Part shown: piece after piece, positions 28,814 to 38,745 of the stretch
Layout of the letters: every line of letters starts with the position of its first letter
Position numbering within the stretch: the stretch's first letter is position 1
Assembly: GCF_030818575.1 (NCBI RefSeq)
Contig: NZ_JAUTAL010000001.1
Location: forward strand, 248,001 to 312,000
Length of the DNA: 64,000 nt
Source of the DNA: Chryseobacterium camelliae
GTDB taxonomy: Bacteria > Bacteroidota > Bacteroidia > Flavobacteriales > Weeksellaceae
Direction: 5' to 3'
Notes under the pieces: model-generated
What the model was told of the DNA's origin: nothing
What the model saw: only the letters and a program-made list of their open reading frames with translations
Databases searched by the model: none
Made by a program: the position numbers and the translations under genes

Positions 28814-29887
28814 ATGAAAATAGCATTAATAACAGGAGTTACTGGCCAAGATGGTTCATATCTGGCAGAACTTTTATTAGAAAAAGGGTATAGAGTTCAT
28901 GGGATTAAAAGGAGAGCTTCTTCATTTAATACTCAAAGAATAGATCATTTGTATCAGGATCAGCATGAGCAAAATGTTAATTTTACCCTACATTATGGTG
29001 ATTTGACAGATTCTACAAATATTATACGAATTATCCAGGAAGTACAGCCGGATGAAATCTATAATTTAGGAGCAATGTCACATGTAAAGGTATCATTTGA
29101 TTCACCTGAATATGTAGCTAATGTAGATGGTATAGGTACTTTAAGAATTCTTGAAGCTGTACGTATATTAGGATTGGAGAAAAAAACTAAAATATATCAG
29201 GCTTCTACATCTGAATTATACGGAGGATTACCGGAAAATAAGAACGAAAAAGGTTTTTATGATGAAAATTCTCCTTTTTATCCGCGTTCACCCTATGGTG
29301 CAGCTAAGATTTATGGTTTCTGGATTACAAAAAATTATCGTGAGGCTTATGGAATGTTTGCCTGTAATGGTATTTTATTTAACCATGAGTCACCAAGAAG
29401 AGGAGAGACTTTTGTAACACGTAAAATTACTATGGCGACGGCTGCAATTGCTAAAGGTAAACAAGAATGCCTTTACTTAGGTAATTTGAATGCATTACGT
29501 GACTGGGGACATGCTAAAGATTATGTTGAAGCTATGTGGAGAATTTTGCAACAGGATAAGCCGGATGACTTTGTTATTGCTACAGGAGTCACTACTTCTG
29601 TAAGAGATTTTGTGCGCATGGCATTTCGGGAAGTTGGTGTAGAACTGGAATTCGAAGGTGAAAATGAAAGAGAAATAGCAAGAGTTATTGCATGTAATAA
29701 TCCGTCATATCAGCTTGAGATTGGAAAAATAGTCGTTTCTGTTGACCCTGAATACTATCGGCCAACTGAAGTAGATTTATTAATTGGTGATCCTACCAAA
29801 TCTAAGACTCAATTAGGATGGACTCCTAAGTATGATCTTAAGGCATTAATAAAGGAAATGATTGAAAACGATCTAAAATTAAATTGA
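28814..29887 (+). CDS. gmd: GDP-mannose 4,6-dehydratase
   Basis: 357 aa, first committed step to GDP-L-fucose. [12 protein letters not shown] near the N-terminus binds NADP. The catalytic segment is STSELYG followed by [12 protein letters not shown] (YxxxK). [16 protein letters not shown] is specific to this family. With manC and fcl it forms a complete mannose-1-P to GDP-L-fucose block. The stop codon is one base before the next start, so translation is probably coupled. Confidence 0.96.
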   Translation: MKIALITGVTGQDGSYLAELLLEKGYRVHGIKRRASSFNTQRIDHLYQDQHEQNVNFTLHYGDLTDSTNIIRIIQEVQPDEIYNLGAMSHVKVSFDSPEYVANVDGIGTLRILEAVRILGLEKKTKIYQASTSELYGGLPENKNEKGFYDENSPFYPRSPYGAAKIYGFWITKNYREAYGMFACNGILFNHESPRRGETFVTRKITMATAAIAKGKQECLYLGNLNALRDWGHAKDYVEAMWRILQQDKPDDFVIATGVTTSVRDFVRMAFREVGVELEFEGENEREIARVIACNNPSYQLEIGKIVVSVDPEYYRPTEVDLLIGDPTKSKTQLGWTPKYDLKALIKEMIENDLKLN

Positions 29888-29888
29888 T

Positions 29889-30293
29889 ATGAATTTTCCT
29901 GCCATTATGAATCTTCCAAAAATATTGGATAAGAGAGGAAATTTGTCTTTTTTTGAATATCCATCTCAATTACCTTTCGAAATTGTTCGAACATATTGGA
30001 TTTATGATGTTCCGGGAGGTGAAGTAAGAGGAAGTCATGCTTTTAAAGAACAACAGGAGTTTATTATCGCACTTTCCGGAAGCTTTGATGTCATACTTAA
30101 TGATGGTGAAAAAGAATATCGCTTTTCGTTGAACAGATCTTATTATGGTTTATATGTACCTAAAATGTATTGGAGAAAACTGGAAAATTTTTCAACAAAT
30201 TCATTAGCCCTGATAGTTTCTGATAAGCCTTATAGTGAAAATGATTACATAAGAGATTTTAATCAATTTAAAAAAATGAGGAATGAAATTTAA
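29889..30293 (+). CDS. FdtA/QdtA-family sugar 3,4-ketoisomerase-like cupin (copy 1)
   Basis: 134-aa cupin of the family that isomerises dTDP-4-keto-6-deoxyglucose to the 3-keto isomer before 3-amination. The core reads YDVPGGEVRGSHAFKEQQEF. FdtA enzymes generally show a HisAlaHis pair here; this copy keeps the first histidine (GSHAF) but has Phe at the second. Activity is therefore uncertain, though such variants may occur in Bacteroidetes. A tandem paralogue with the full HAH pair follows but is frameshifted. Located with the acetyltransferase (30693) and aminotransferase (31184) of the same pathway. Confidence 0.82.
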   Translation: MNFPAIMNLPKILDKRGNLSFFEYPSQLPFEIVRTYWIYDVPGGEVRGSHAFKEQQEFIIALSGSFDVILNDGEKEYRFSLNRSYYGLYVPKMYWRKLENFSTNSLALIVSDKPYSENDYIRDFNQFKKMRNEI

Positions 30294-30700
30294 TGTTGAT
30301 GACTGCAATATTGTTGAACTGCCAATTGTTCATGACACAAACGGAAATATTACTGTTATAGAGAATAATATCAATATTCCCTTTAATATACGTAGAATAT
30401 ACTATTTATATGATGTTCCTATGGGAGCTGAAAGAGGCGGACATGCTCATTATGAGCTTGAGCAATATATAGTAGCAGCTAGTGGATCTTTCACATTTGA
30501 TTTTGGACGATGGTATTAATCAACGTGAGGTATTCCTAAATCATCCTAACAAAGCTTTACATATCGTTCCTGGAATCTGGAGAGAAATGAAGGATTTTTC
30601 CAGTGGAAGTATTTGTCTGGTACTCGCATCAATAAATTATTCGGAGAAAGATTATATGAGAGATTATGATACATTTTTAAATTACAGAAAAAATGGCTAG
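30283..30700 (+). pseudogene. FdtA/QdtA-family ketoisomerase (copy 2), broken by a one-base frameshift
   Basis: The frame from 30283 encodes a normal FdtA N-terminus (YDVPMGAERGGHAHYELEQYIVAASGSF), then runs into a stop at 30519. The rest continues in the next frame to 30700 (LDDGINQREVFLNHPNK to the typical [17 protein letters not shown] ending). Removing one T from the TTTT at 30501-30504 restores a single 138-aa protein reading FDLDDG at the junction, matching the 134-aa copy 1. It keeps both histidines of the HAH motif. It overlaps the upstream gene by 11 bases and the downstream gene by 8. It may be a true mutation or an assembly error. Confidence 0.88.
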
Positions 30701-31178
30701 GATCCATCCATTATCAGATGTTCAAAGTGAAAACATCGGCGCAAATACAATGATTTGGCAATACTGTGTAGTTTTAAAGGGCGCGGTCATAGGTGAAAAT
30801 TGTAATATTAACTGCCAGGTTCTGGTAGAAAATGATGTATTAATTGGTAATAATGTAACTGTAAAACCAGGGGTTCAGATCTGGGATGGAATTACAATAG
30901 AGGATAATGTATTCATAGGCCCAAATGTTACCTTTACTAATGATTTAGTTCCACGTTCAAAAAAATATCCGGAAGCTTTTGTGAGAACTGTCGTAAAAAA
31001 AGGAGCTTCAATTGGTGCTAACTCCACTATAGTTGCAGGTAATACGATTGGCGAAAATGCCCTTATTGGAGCAGGAAGTGTTGTTACTAAAGATATTCCT
31101 GATAATACGGTATGGTTTGGAAACCCTGCAAGATTCAGGGGAATTATAGATAAAAATGGAGTTATCACTTACAAATAA
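30693..31178 (+). CDS. Hexapeptide-repeat sugar N-acetyltransferase (FdtC/QdtC/WbpD-like)
   Basis: 161-aa left-handed beta-helix acyltransferase, shown by successive hexapeptide repeats ([47 protein letters not shown]). The segment [15 protein letters not shown] is typical of the 3-N-acetyltransferases of nucleotide sugars. Next to an FdtA-type cupin and a PLP aminotransferase, it most likely acetylates dTDP-3-amino-3,6-dideoxyhexose. Which hexose (Fuc3NAc or Qui3NAc) cannot be told from sequence. Confidence 0.87.
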   Translation: MARIHPLSDVQSENIGANTMIWQYCVVLKGAVIGENCNINCQVLVENDVLIGNNVTVKPGVQIWDGITIEDNVFIGPNVTFTNDLVPRSKKYPEAFVRTVVKKGASIGANSTIVAGNTIGENALIGAGSVVTKDIPDNTVWFGNPARFRGIIDKNGVITYK

Positions 31179-31183
31179 AAATT

Positions 31184-32287
31184 ATGGTTAAGTTTCTTGA
31201 TTTGCAGAAAATAAATCTTGCCCATCAGCAGGAAATTGAAGATAAATTATTGGCTGTATTTCGTTCCGGTTGGTATTTACTAGGAAATGAAGTGAAAAAT
31301 TTTGAAGAACATTTATCAGCATATATTGGTTCTCCTCAGGCTATCGGAGTAGCTAACGGTTTGGATGCCTTAAGATTAATATTGAGAGGGTATATAGGAT
31401 TGGGAATAATGAAACAAGGGGACGAGATTATTGTTCCGGCAAATACCTATATTGCTTCCGTTTTAGCGATTTCTGACAATGGCCTAGTTCCTGTATTTGT
31501 TGAGCCTGATATTAATAATTATAATATTGACATCTCCAAAATTGAAGAGAAGATTACTGAGAAAACAAAGGCTATAATGATTGTTCACTTATATGGCAGA
31601 ATTGTCTTTTCTGATGATTTAAAAAAATTAGCCAATAGACACGATCTGAAAATTATTGAGGATAATGCTCAGGCAATCGGTGCAGACTATAATGGAAGAA
31701 AAAGCGGAAATTTAGGTGATGCAGCAGGATTCAGTTTTTATCCTGGGAAAAACCTTGGAGCTTTAGGTGATGCCGGTGCAATAACAACCAATGATGAAAA
31801 TTTAGCAGATGTAATTAGGGCTTTAGCCAATTACGGATCAAATCAAAAATACATCAATACCTACAAAGGCTTAAATTCAAGATTGGATGAAATTCAGGCT
31901 GGAATTCTGGATATTAAGCTTAGATATATTGATCAGGAAAATGAACTTAGGAGGAAAGTGGCAAAAAAATACCTTTCCGAAATCACTAATCCGAAAATAA
32001 TCCTTCCTGAGTACCCTGTAAATGAACTTGAACATGTTTGGCACCTCTTTGTAATCAGGACAGAAGATAGAGAGAACTTTCAAAACTACCTGTCCTCAAA
32101 TAATATTCAAACATTAATTCATTATCCTGTTCCGCCACATAAACAGGAGGCTTATAAGGAATATAATAGTCTGAATTTTCCTGTTACTGAAAAAATACAC
32201 GAAGAAGTTTTAAGCCTTCCCCTCAGTCCATATATTTCTGCAGAAGAAGTAGATTTTGTAATAAAAACTATAAACTACTACAAATGA
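31184..32287 (+). CDS. PLP-dependent sugar 3-aminotransferase, DegT/DnrJ/EryC1/StrS family (FdtB/QdtB-like)
   Basis: 367 aa. The PLP lysine is Lys189 in [17 protein letters not shown], and EDNAQAIGA contains the Asp that contacts the pyridinium nitrogen. The [12 protein letters not shown] pattern is that of 3-aminotransferases acting on dTDP-3-keto-6-deoxyhexoses. It starts 5 bases after the acetyltransferase and overlaps the next gene by 4. Together with 29889-31178 it should make dTDP-3-acetamido-3,6-dideoxyhexose, provided dTDP-4-keto-6-deoxyglucose is made elsewhere (no rmlA or rmlB here). Confidence 0.9.
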   Translation: MVKFLDLQKINLAHQQEIEDKLLAVFRSGWYLLGNEVKNFEEHLSAYIGSPQAIGVANGLDALRLILRGYIGLGIMKQGDEIIVPANTYIASVLAISDNGLVPVFVEPDINNYNIDISKIEEKITEKTKAIMIVHLYGRIVFSDDLKKLANRHDLKIIEDNAQAIGADYNGRKSGNLGDAAGFSFYPGKNLGALGDAGAITTNDENLADVIRALANYGSNQKYINTYKGLNSRLDEIQAGILDIKLRYIDQENELRRKVAKKYLSEITNPKIILPEYPVNELEHVWHLFVIRTEDRENFQNYLSSNNIQTLIHYPVPPHKQEAYKEYNSLNFPVTEKIHEEVLSLPLSPYISAEEVDFVIKTINYYK

Positions 32288-33228
32288 AAGTATTTCTAAA
32301 AAACAAAATGAAATCCATCCTTTCAAAAATAGGAATGGTTATGTTACGGGAAAGTCAGTTAGATTTCATTAAACATTATTATGGGACTATTCAGGAAAAT
32401 CTCTTTATTTCAGATAATAATGCGGTTTTCTCTATTATCTTCTCCAAAGATAGGGCTATGCAGTTAGATGCTTTTTTAAGAAGCTATTTTACTTATGTAA
32501 CTAATCCGGGAACAGTAAAAATTCTTTATTATGTAAGTTCGCAAGAGCATGATGAATCTTACGAAACCCTTAAAGAATTGTATTCAGATAAGCCTGTTGT
32601 ATTTATCAAGGAAACACATTTCAGGGATCAACTCATCAGTACATTGGAAGAATCTGTTGAAGATAAAGTTATTTTGTTTGTTGATGATATGCTTTTTACA
32701 AGAAAAATTGATTTTAAAAGTTTAACAGAAATAGATCCATTTAAAAATATCGTTGCATTATCCCGTGGAAAAGATTTGCTTTACAGTACCGTACTATCAA
32801 AAAAAATTGAAACTCCTAGATTTAAAAAATCGGAGAACAATTGGTTGAGTTTCAGCTGGAGTGAGATTAAGGAATTTTCTGACTGGACTTTTCCATTAGG
32901 TACTTCAGGATATATGTATTCCAGAAAAGAACTTCTTTATATGTTAAAAAGTATTTCTTTTAAAGCTCCCAATTCAATGGAGGGACAGATGCAACTTTTT
33001 AATATCTATTTTAAAGACCGGAAAGGTATTTGTGGTGAACAGGTTATTACTCCATGCATCCATGCTAATATTACACAGACGGAAGGGTATAATCCTGTAA
33101 CAGGGCATTTCTCCTTGGAAGAATTGTTACAGGAGTGGAAATCAGGTAAAAGAATAAAATTTGAAGAATTTTATGAACTTCCCGTTACAGAAGCTGAAGT
33201 TAAGAAATACTCATTTGTAGACCGGTAA
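32284..33228 (+). CDS. Unrecognised protein, possibly a GT-A-type glycosyltransferase
   Basis: 314 aa, no family I can name. The region after residue 45 ([21 protein letters not shown]) resembles the start of a GT2-like nucleotide-sugar fold. [10 protein letters not shown], about 90 residues later, looks like the DxD-type metal site. The C-terminal half contains conserved-looking aromatic segments ([27 protein letters not shown]). No membrane segment or signal peptide. It overlaps the aminotransferase by four bases and is followed by wzx, a place where glycosyltransferases are expected. Function as glycosyltransferase is inference. Confidence 0.6.
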   Translation: MKVFLKNKMKSILSKIGMVMLRESQLDFIKHYYGTIQENLFISDNNAVFSIIFSKDRAMQLDAFLRSYFTYVTNPGTVKILYYVSSQEHDESYETLKELYSDKPVVFIKETHFRDQLISTLEESVEDKVILFVDDMLFTRKIDFKSLTEIDPFKNIVALSRGKDLLYSTVLSKKIETPRFKKSENNWLSFSWSEIKEFSDWTFPLGTSGYMYSRKELLYMLKSISFKAPNSMEGQMQLFNIYFKDRKGICGEQVITPCIHANITQTEGYNPVTGHFSLEELLQEWKSGKRIKFEEFYELPVTEAEVKKYSFVDR

Positions 33229-33231
33229 AGA

Positions 33232-34710
33232 ATGAGTAATAACAGAAGTTACAAAGATACCTTTAAAAATACACTTGCTTTTGGGGGAGTCCAGATACTT
33301 ACCATACTGATCTCTCTAATCAGAGGAAAAGCGATAGCAATGTTATTGGGACCAATAGGAATGGGAATTAATAACCTTTTTGTATCGAGCTTGAATATTA
33401 TTACTACATTTACTGAACTTGGATTAGAATTAAGTGCTGTTCGTGAAATTTCAGGAAATAAAGATGATAAAGAAAAAGTTTCAAAAAAAATAAGGATTAC
33501 AGAAAGACTTTTCATCTTTTGCGGTGTTCTTGGAGCAGTCATTACAGCATTACTTTCGCCATTATTAAGCCAATGGACCTTTGGGAATCATAACTATACC
33601 TATTCTTTTGTTTTATTATCATTTTTTGTTTTTTTTACAGCAATCAATAAATCATATCAAACGGTTTTGCGAGGCCTTCAGAAGATAAATATGATTATTA
33701 AATCAGGAATTGTAGGATCTCTGGCTAGCTTGGTATTTTCAATCCCTTTTTTTTATTTTTTTAAGGAAAACGGAATTGTTCCTTCGTTGATTGTAACTAT
33801 TGTTGCCACCTTAATCAGTTCATGGTTTTTCCGAAGAAAAATTGTTATATCTAAGGTTCAGGTTTCAATCAAAGATATCTTCAAAGACGGAAAGGAAATG
33901 GTACAACTGGGCATCATGCTTATTATAGCTAATTTCCTAGGCATTTTAACAAAATACCTTATCAATATTTATATAGGTAAAACAGGGAATCTCGCCGATA
34001 TCGGATTCTATGGTGCTGCCATAAGTATTGGCAGTCAGTATGTAGGTTTTATTCTGGCATCCTTAAGTGCAGATTATTTTCCAAGGCTTTCTTCTGTAAA
34101 TACAGATGCCATTCAAATGAATAAGGTTGTAAATGAACAGTCGGAAGTTGTTCTGCTTCTTGCGACTCCATTGTTAATATTAATGATGATTACTGCCCCT
34201 TTGATGATCAGAATATTGCTTTCCAAAGAGTTTTTAGTAATAGAAAGTTTTATACGATTTATAGCTATTGGATCCTTTTTTCAGGTCTCATCTTTTTGTA
34301 TGGGATATATATCCTTTGCGAAAAATGACAGAAAGGTATACTTGTTCTTAGAAGGAGGGCTTAGTAATATTCTTCAATTAATCTTTAGTATTCTAGGGTA
34401 TTATTTTTTTGGATTGAAAGGACTTGCAACAGCATTTTTGCTGGTTTATTTTTTTTATTTTATTATAATAACCCTTTTCACAAGATTTAAGTATAAATAT
34501 AAGTTGGATAATACAACGATAAAAATTCTTGCACTTTCATGTACATTTGTTCTTATTGTTTTTATGATTTATTATTTTCTGGATAATGTTACGGCAAATA
34601 TTTTATCATGCTTAATTTTTGCTGTAACTGTACTCGTTAATTATTATTTTTTAAATAAAAGACTGGACCTAAAAAGCGCTATTTTGAATAAAATAAGAAA
34701 GAAAAAATAG
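33232..34710 (+). CDS. wzx: Oligosaccharide flippase Wzx (module I)
   Basis: 492-residue MATE/MOP-superfamily membrane protein with about 12-14 hydrophobic helices. It flips undecaprenyl-linked repeat units across the inner membrane. The N-terminal NTLAFGGVQILTILISLIRGKAIAMLLGPIGMGI is the typical Polysacc_synt pattern of O-antigen translocases. Soluble loops are short and basic on the cytoplasmic side. It lies among glycosyltransferases and upstream of the EpsG/Wzy gene of the same module. A second, divergent flippase is at 51721. Confidence 0.9.
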   Translation: MSNNRSYKDTFKNTLAFGGVQILTILISLIRGKAIAMLLGPIGMGINNLFVSSLNIITTFTELGLELSAVREISGNKDDKEKVSKKIRITERLFIFCGVLGAVITALLSPLLSQWTFGNHNYTYSFVLLSFFVFFTAINKSYQTVLRGLQKINMIIKSGIVGSLASLVFSIPFFYFFKENGIVPSLIVTIVATLISSWFFRRKIVISKVQVSIKDIFKDGKEMVQLGIMLIIANFLGILTKYLINIYIGKTGNLADIGFYGAAISIGSQYVGFILASLSADYFPRLSSVNTDAIQMNKVVNEQSEVVLLLATPLLILMMITAPLMIRILLSKEFLVIESFIRFIAIGSFFQVSSFCMGYISFAKNDRKVYLFLEGGLSNILQLIFSILGYYFFGLKGLATAFLLVYFFYFIIITLFTRFKYKYKLDNTTIKILALSCTFVLIVFMIYYFLDNVTANILSCLIFAVTVLVNYYFLNKRLDLKSAILNKIRKKK

Positions 34711-34742
34711 TCTTATATTGAGAGAACTTAATAATAAATTTT

Positions 34743-35651
34743 ATGGAATATCCATTAGTTAGTATCGTAGTTATAACATATAATTCCTTGGAGTTTATAT
34801 TAGATACATTAAATAGTATAAAAGAACAGACTTATAAAAATTTAGAGTTAATTATTACGGATGACGGATCTAAAGATGCTACAGTGGAGTATTGTAGAAC
34901 ATGGCTAGATGTCAACAAAGAAGCATTTGTGTCATCCAAAATAATTACAACAGATAAAAATACAGGCATTCCAGCCAATTGCAATAGAGGAGTAAATGCA
35001 GCCGGAGGTGAGTGGATCAAAATAATAGCGGGAGATGACTTACTTACTTCCGATTGTGTTGAAAACTTCATTAGATTTATAGCAGCAAATAATTCCGCTC
35101 AGGTGATTTATTCTAAAGCATTGGGTTTTCAGGGCAATATTATAGATAAAAACTACATTGAACACAGTTTTGCAGGGTATAATAAATTTTTTAGTTCTGA
35201 TACTTCAAAACAATATAAGATGCTTTTAAGAAGAAATTACGGTCATGGGCCTACTATTTTTTTTAAGAAGTCAATATGGAAAGCTGTAGGAGGTTTTGAT
35301 GAAAAATTTAAATTTGAAGATCACCCTTTCGCATTGAAAGTGAGCAAAAATAAAATAAGATTGTACTATACGGATGTAATTACGGTATATTACAGAGAAA
35401 ATATTGCCTCAATCACCAGAAGTGATGATAAACGAATCTTTTCTAATTTTTATTGTGAAATAGAAAAATTTAATAAAGCAGAGGTATATCCAAATTGTAG
35501 CTTGATCATCAAAATTTTAAAGAAAACAGAATTCTACAAACTTCATTATTTTGACAAGTGGGGTTTGAACCGAAGAACTAAAATTAATAAGCTGTTATTT
35601 CTTGCTACATATTATCTGAATCCTTTAAATCTATATAATAAATATTTCTAA
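34743..35651 (+). CDS. Glycosyltransferase family 2
   Basis: 302 aa. It has a GT-A fold with VSIVVITYNSLEFI at the N-terminus, the UDP-binding ITDDGSKDAT at about 38-47, and IAGDDLL as the metal-binding DxD-like site near 97. GGFDEKFKFEDH is the usual acceptor-side motif with the candidate catalytic base. No membrane helices. Donor and acceptor unknown; it presumably adds one residue of the module I repeat unit. Its stop overlaps the next start by one base. Confidence 0.88.
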   Translation: MEYPLVSIVVITYNSLEFILDTLNSIKEQTYKNLELIITDDGSKDATVEYCRTWLDVNKEAFVSSKIITTDKNTGIPANCNRGVNAAGGEWIKIIAGDDLLTSDCVENFIRFIAANNSAQVIYSKALGFQGNIIDKNYIEHSFAGYNKFFSSDTSKQYKMLLRRNYGHGPTIFFKKSIWKAVGGFDEKFKFEDHPFALKVSKNKIRLYYTDVITVYYRENIASITRSDDKRIFSNFYCEIEKFNKAEVYPNCSLIIKILKKTEFYKLHYFDKWGLNRRTKINKLLFLATYYLNPLNLYNKYF

Positions 35652-36634
35652 TGTTACTATCTTATATAATCCCTGTCTACAATAGTGCTGCGTTTTTGGA
35701 AGATTGCTTAAACAGTATTGTTGAGCAAAATTTAGACAGTAAAGAATTTGAAATTATTGTTGTAAATGATGGTAGTACAGATAACTCTGATGAAGTTTTA
35801 CAAACATGGAAATCAAGAAATGGAGATATTCAACTTGCATATTTTTATCAAAAAAATAAGGGACAAGGAGCAGCGAGAAACCTTGCAATTAAGGAATCTC
35901 GTGGAGAATTTTTATGGTTCATCGATAGTGATGATTTTATTGAGAAAAATATTGTAAAAGTTATTCTTGATGAAATTAGAAAAGATGATTTGGATGCTAT
36001 CTGGTTTGATCATAGATTGGTAGATGAAAATGGCGTAGTTTTACCAAAGCCTTCTATTGATATTAAAAAAAATAATAGCAGCGATATATATAGTGGAGAA
36101 GTATTTTTTAAAGAAGTATTTAATACATCTTGTATGCCTTGGGCGTTTATTTTTAAAAGAAAAATATTAATTGATAATAACTTAGACTTTCATGAAGGCA
36201 TTTATTTTGAAGATATTGTTTTTACGCCTAAACTGATATATTTTTCTAAAAGAATCAAGTTTTTTAATGTGCTAGCGTATAATTATGTTATTCACAATAA
36301 TTCTACTATGAGAAGTAGTGATAAGTTCGTAAAAAGATGTTTGGATAGTATTATTGTTGTGAGAGAATTACAAAACTTTTCTGAAAAGCAAAATAGTAAA
36401 TTATTAGAAACATATATTGAAGATTTCTCCTCGGAGATCCTTATGTACAATTATAGACTTGTTATTTCTCAAAATAATCCGGCTTTTTTTAAGGAATTTA
36501 AAAATGAAATGATAAAAAATAATTTATATCCATTTAAAATAAAAAGACCTTATCAACTGGCATTTTTATCAAAGATTGCAAATATAAGTCCGTACATTTT
36601 TAAAAAATTATGCCAATTAAGACCTATAAAATAA
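35651..36634 (+). CDS. Glycosyltransferase family 2
   Basis: 327 aa. Typical GT2 sequence: LSYIIPVYNSAAFLEDCLNSI, then VVNDGSTDNSDE (nucleotide binding), NKGQGAARNLAIKESRGEF and FIDSDDFIE (metal-binding DxD near 100). EGIYFEDIVFTPKL carries the ED motif expected of the catalytic base. Codon use is notably AT-rich compared with the flanks. Coupled by a one-base overlap to the preceding gene. Confidence 0.88.
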   Translation: MLLSYIIPVYNSAAFLEDCLNSIVEQNLDSKEFEIIVVNDGSTDNSDEVLQTWKSRNGDIQLAYFYQKNKGQGAARNLAIKESRGEFLWFIDSDDFIEKNIVKVILDEIRKDDLDAIWFDHRLVDENGVVLPKPSIDIKKNNSSDIYSGEVFFKEVFNTSCMPWAFIFKRKILIDNNLDFHEGIYFEDIVFTPKLIYFSKRIKFFNVLAYNYVIHNNSTMRSSDKFVKRCLDSIIVVRELQNFSEKQNSKLLETYIEDFSSEILMYNYRLVISQNNPAFFKEFKNEMIKNNLYPFKIKRPYQLAFLSKIANISPYIFKKLCQLRPIK

Positions 36635-36635
36635 T

Positions 36636-37631
36636 ATGAAAATAGCATTATTAGGAAGTAAAGATTTCGATAGTTTGGAATACCATTTATCTGATTCTTT
36701 CAGATTTTTAGGGCATGATGTGTTCCATATTGATATTAAAGATGTCATTAAAATTCCTTATAGATATAATTATTGGGCTAGTAAATTGTTGCCGAAATAT
36801 GATAAGATGATGTTTAACACAATAGCATCTAGAATTATTGAACAAGCACCGGAGCTGGTCATTGGAACTTACAGATTTATTAATCCTGAATGCATCAGAA
36901 AAATTAAGAAAGAACTTCCGAATACTACGATCATTCATATTAATCCGGACCAGTTAACCACCTTGGAACACCAACAGATTTTTGCATCACCGTATGATGC
37001 TTATTTTACCAAAGATCATTATATGGTTGATTTTATGAAAAATAAAATGAATCTGAATACATTTTATTTACCTGAAGCCTTGAATGCAAGGCTGCATATT
37101 CCTCCGGCTGGGATTGATAAAAAGCAACTGGAAGAAAAGATCAATATAGATGTTGTAGCATTTGGTACAATGTATCCTTATCGTGCAAAAATGGTTTCAG
37201 AATTGATAAAGAATGATATTAACGTAAGTTTATTCGGCGTACCTGATAAACGTTTTCCCAGAGAAGAGATTACAAACAATTTCAAAAATGAATTTATTAC
37301 AGGAACTAGAAAAGCAGAAATTCTGTTTGGATCTAAAATTATATTTAACAATTTCCATTATGCAGAAATTACTTCAGCAAATGTGAAGTTCTTTGAGATT
37401 TATGGAATCGGAGGATTCCAAATTTGTGATTTTAAGACTTCCTTAGAAGAGTATTCAGCAATAGATGTAGAAAAATTTACTTTCAAAAGCATTGATGAAG
37501 CTGTAGATAAAATAAAGTATTTTTTAGCTAACAGTGCTGAACGGTATCAAATTGCAGAACAGCAAAGTAAACATTTCCGTGAAAATCATACTTATGAGCA
37601 TAGAGTTGAAGAAATATTAAAAAAAGTATAA
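36636..37631 (+). CDS. CgeB-like / GT-B glycosyltransferase
   Basis: 331 aa, resembling the CgeB/Glyco_trans_1_2 group. The N-terminal domain contains INPDQLTTLEHQQIF and AYFTKDHYMVDFMK, typical of this group. The second domain starts at VAFGTMYPYRAKMV and ends with the C-terminal IYGIGGFQICDF and the helix ERYQIAEQQSKHFRENHTYEHRV. It likely transfers one sugar of the module I repeat. Overlaps the wzy start by one base. Confidence 0.78.
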   Translation: MKIALLGSKDFDSLEYHLSDSFRFLGHDVFHIDIKDVIKIPYRYNYWASKLLPKYDKMMFNTIASRIIEQAPELVIGTYRFINPECIRKIKKELPNTTIIHINPDQLTTLEHQQIFASPYDAYFTKDHYMVDFMKNKMNLNTFYLPEALNARLHIPPAGIDKKQLEEKINIDVVAFGTMYPYRAKMVSELIKNDINVSLFGVPDKRFPREEITNNFKNEFITGTRKAEILFGSKIIFNNFHYAEITSANVKFFEIYGIGGFQICDFKTSLEEYSAIDVEKFTFKSIDEAVDKIKYFLANSAERYQIAEQQSKHFRENHTYEHRVEEILKKV

Positions 37632-38744
37632 TGTATTTCTATTATCTTACAATATTATTGTTTTTTTTTCCTGCTCTTTTAGAAACTTCTTCTCCAAAAC
37701 TGGAAGGCAAAATACCTTATAAGAAATTCTTTTTAAGTTTGATCATTCTTGTCTGCATTTTTCAGATGGGACTGCGTTGGGAAACCGGGACAGACTGGGA
37801 TGCATATTTGCTTCATTTTAATTCGCAGAGCTTGATTTATCCCTTTGATAATACTGAAGATTACTTCGAAAAGGGATATACTTTCCTTGTTTTAATTTCA
37901 AAATTGATCGTTCCCAAGTATTGGTTTTTTTTACTTATTCATTCTATTATTCTCTTTTTGCTGATTAGAAAAAGTTATGTTTATTTTACACCATATTCAT
38001 TTAATAAGTTTACTCCTGTTCTATGTATCATTTCTAGGTGTATGGGGTTCGAGCAGACAGTTGCTTGCGATGGGGCTAGGCCTTTTAAGTTTGATATATC
38101 TATATGAAAAAAAATGGTTGATGTACCTGTTTTTGGTTTTTGTTGCATTTCAGTTCCATACAACCTCATTGCTTCTTCTTATATTCGTCTTCTTTAAGAG
38201 AACCTTTAGTAACATGACAATCATTATTGCAATAGCAGTCTGTGCAATAATTGGATTTTCTCCACTTCCTCTTAAGATATTTTCATTATTCGGAGGGTTT
38301 AATGATGTAACTGCTTCTAAAACTTCAGCATATCTTAAACAAGCAGAAGAGGTTAATTTTGATATTTCATTAATAGGTTTTGTAAAAAGACTGGGCATCT
38401 TTGCTATCTTTTTCTTCTACAGGAAAACGATATCTGAAAAGTATCCCAAATTCAATTTTATATTTAACGGATATTTATTTGGGTTATGTTTTTATTTTCT
38501 GTTTGTTCAGACCTTAGCCATAATGATCAGTAGAGGAAGTCTATATTTCAATGTTTTAGAGCCTATATTGTTATCTTATATCTTCTGTATTGTGAAAGAC
38601 AAAAGAATATCTTTCTTACTTGCTATTTTATTTTTTATCTACAGTATTCTGATGGTAAAGCAATCAATAACAACATATCCGGACCTATTTGATCCTTACA
38701 AGGGGCTATTTATCAATACTGATTATCATAGAAATATGTATTAA
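37631..38744 (+). pseudogene. wzy: EpsG-family polysaccharide polymerase (Wzy-like), broken by a one-base frameshift
   Basis: The frame from 37631 encodes the N-terminal helices of an EpsG/Wzy polymerase, including GLRWETGTDWDAY in the first periplasmic loop, but drifts after about residue 128 and stops at 38107. The next frame, open from about 37977 to 38744, carries the remaining helices, including GVWGSSRQLLAMGLGLLS, the conserved RQ loop. Dropping one T from the TTT at 38009-38011 would join them as NKLLLFYVSFLG in a 370-aa polytopic protein of normal EpsG length. It would be the only polymerase of module I. Real lesion or sequencing error cannot be decided here. Confidence 0.87.
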
Positions 38745-38745
38745 C

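Noticed and set aside
30283..30519. Programmed frameshifting as an explanation for the split FdtA copy 2
   Set aside because: The site has no recognisable slippery heptamer or downstream structure, and the family is not known to use frameshifting. A simple one-base insertion explains it.
38689..38745. Upstream start for the glycosyltransferase after wzy
   Set aside because: The extra 19 residues overlap the wzy C-terminus and are hydrophobic shadow sequence. The family begins at MRIHFFDRH (38746).
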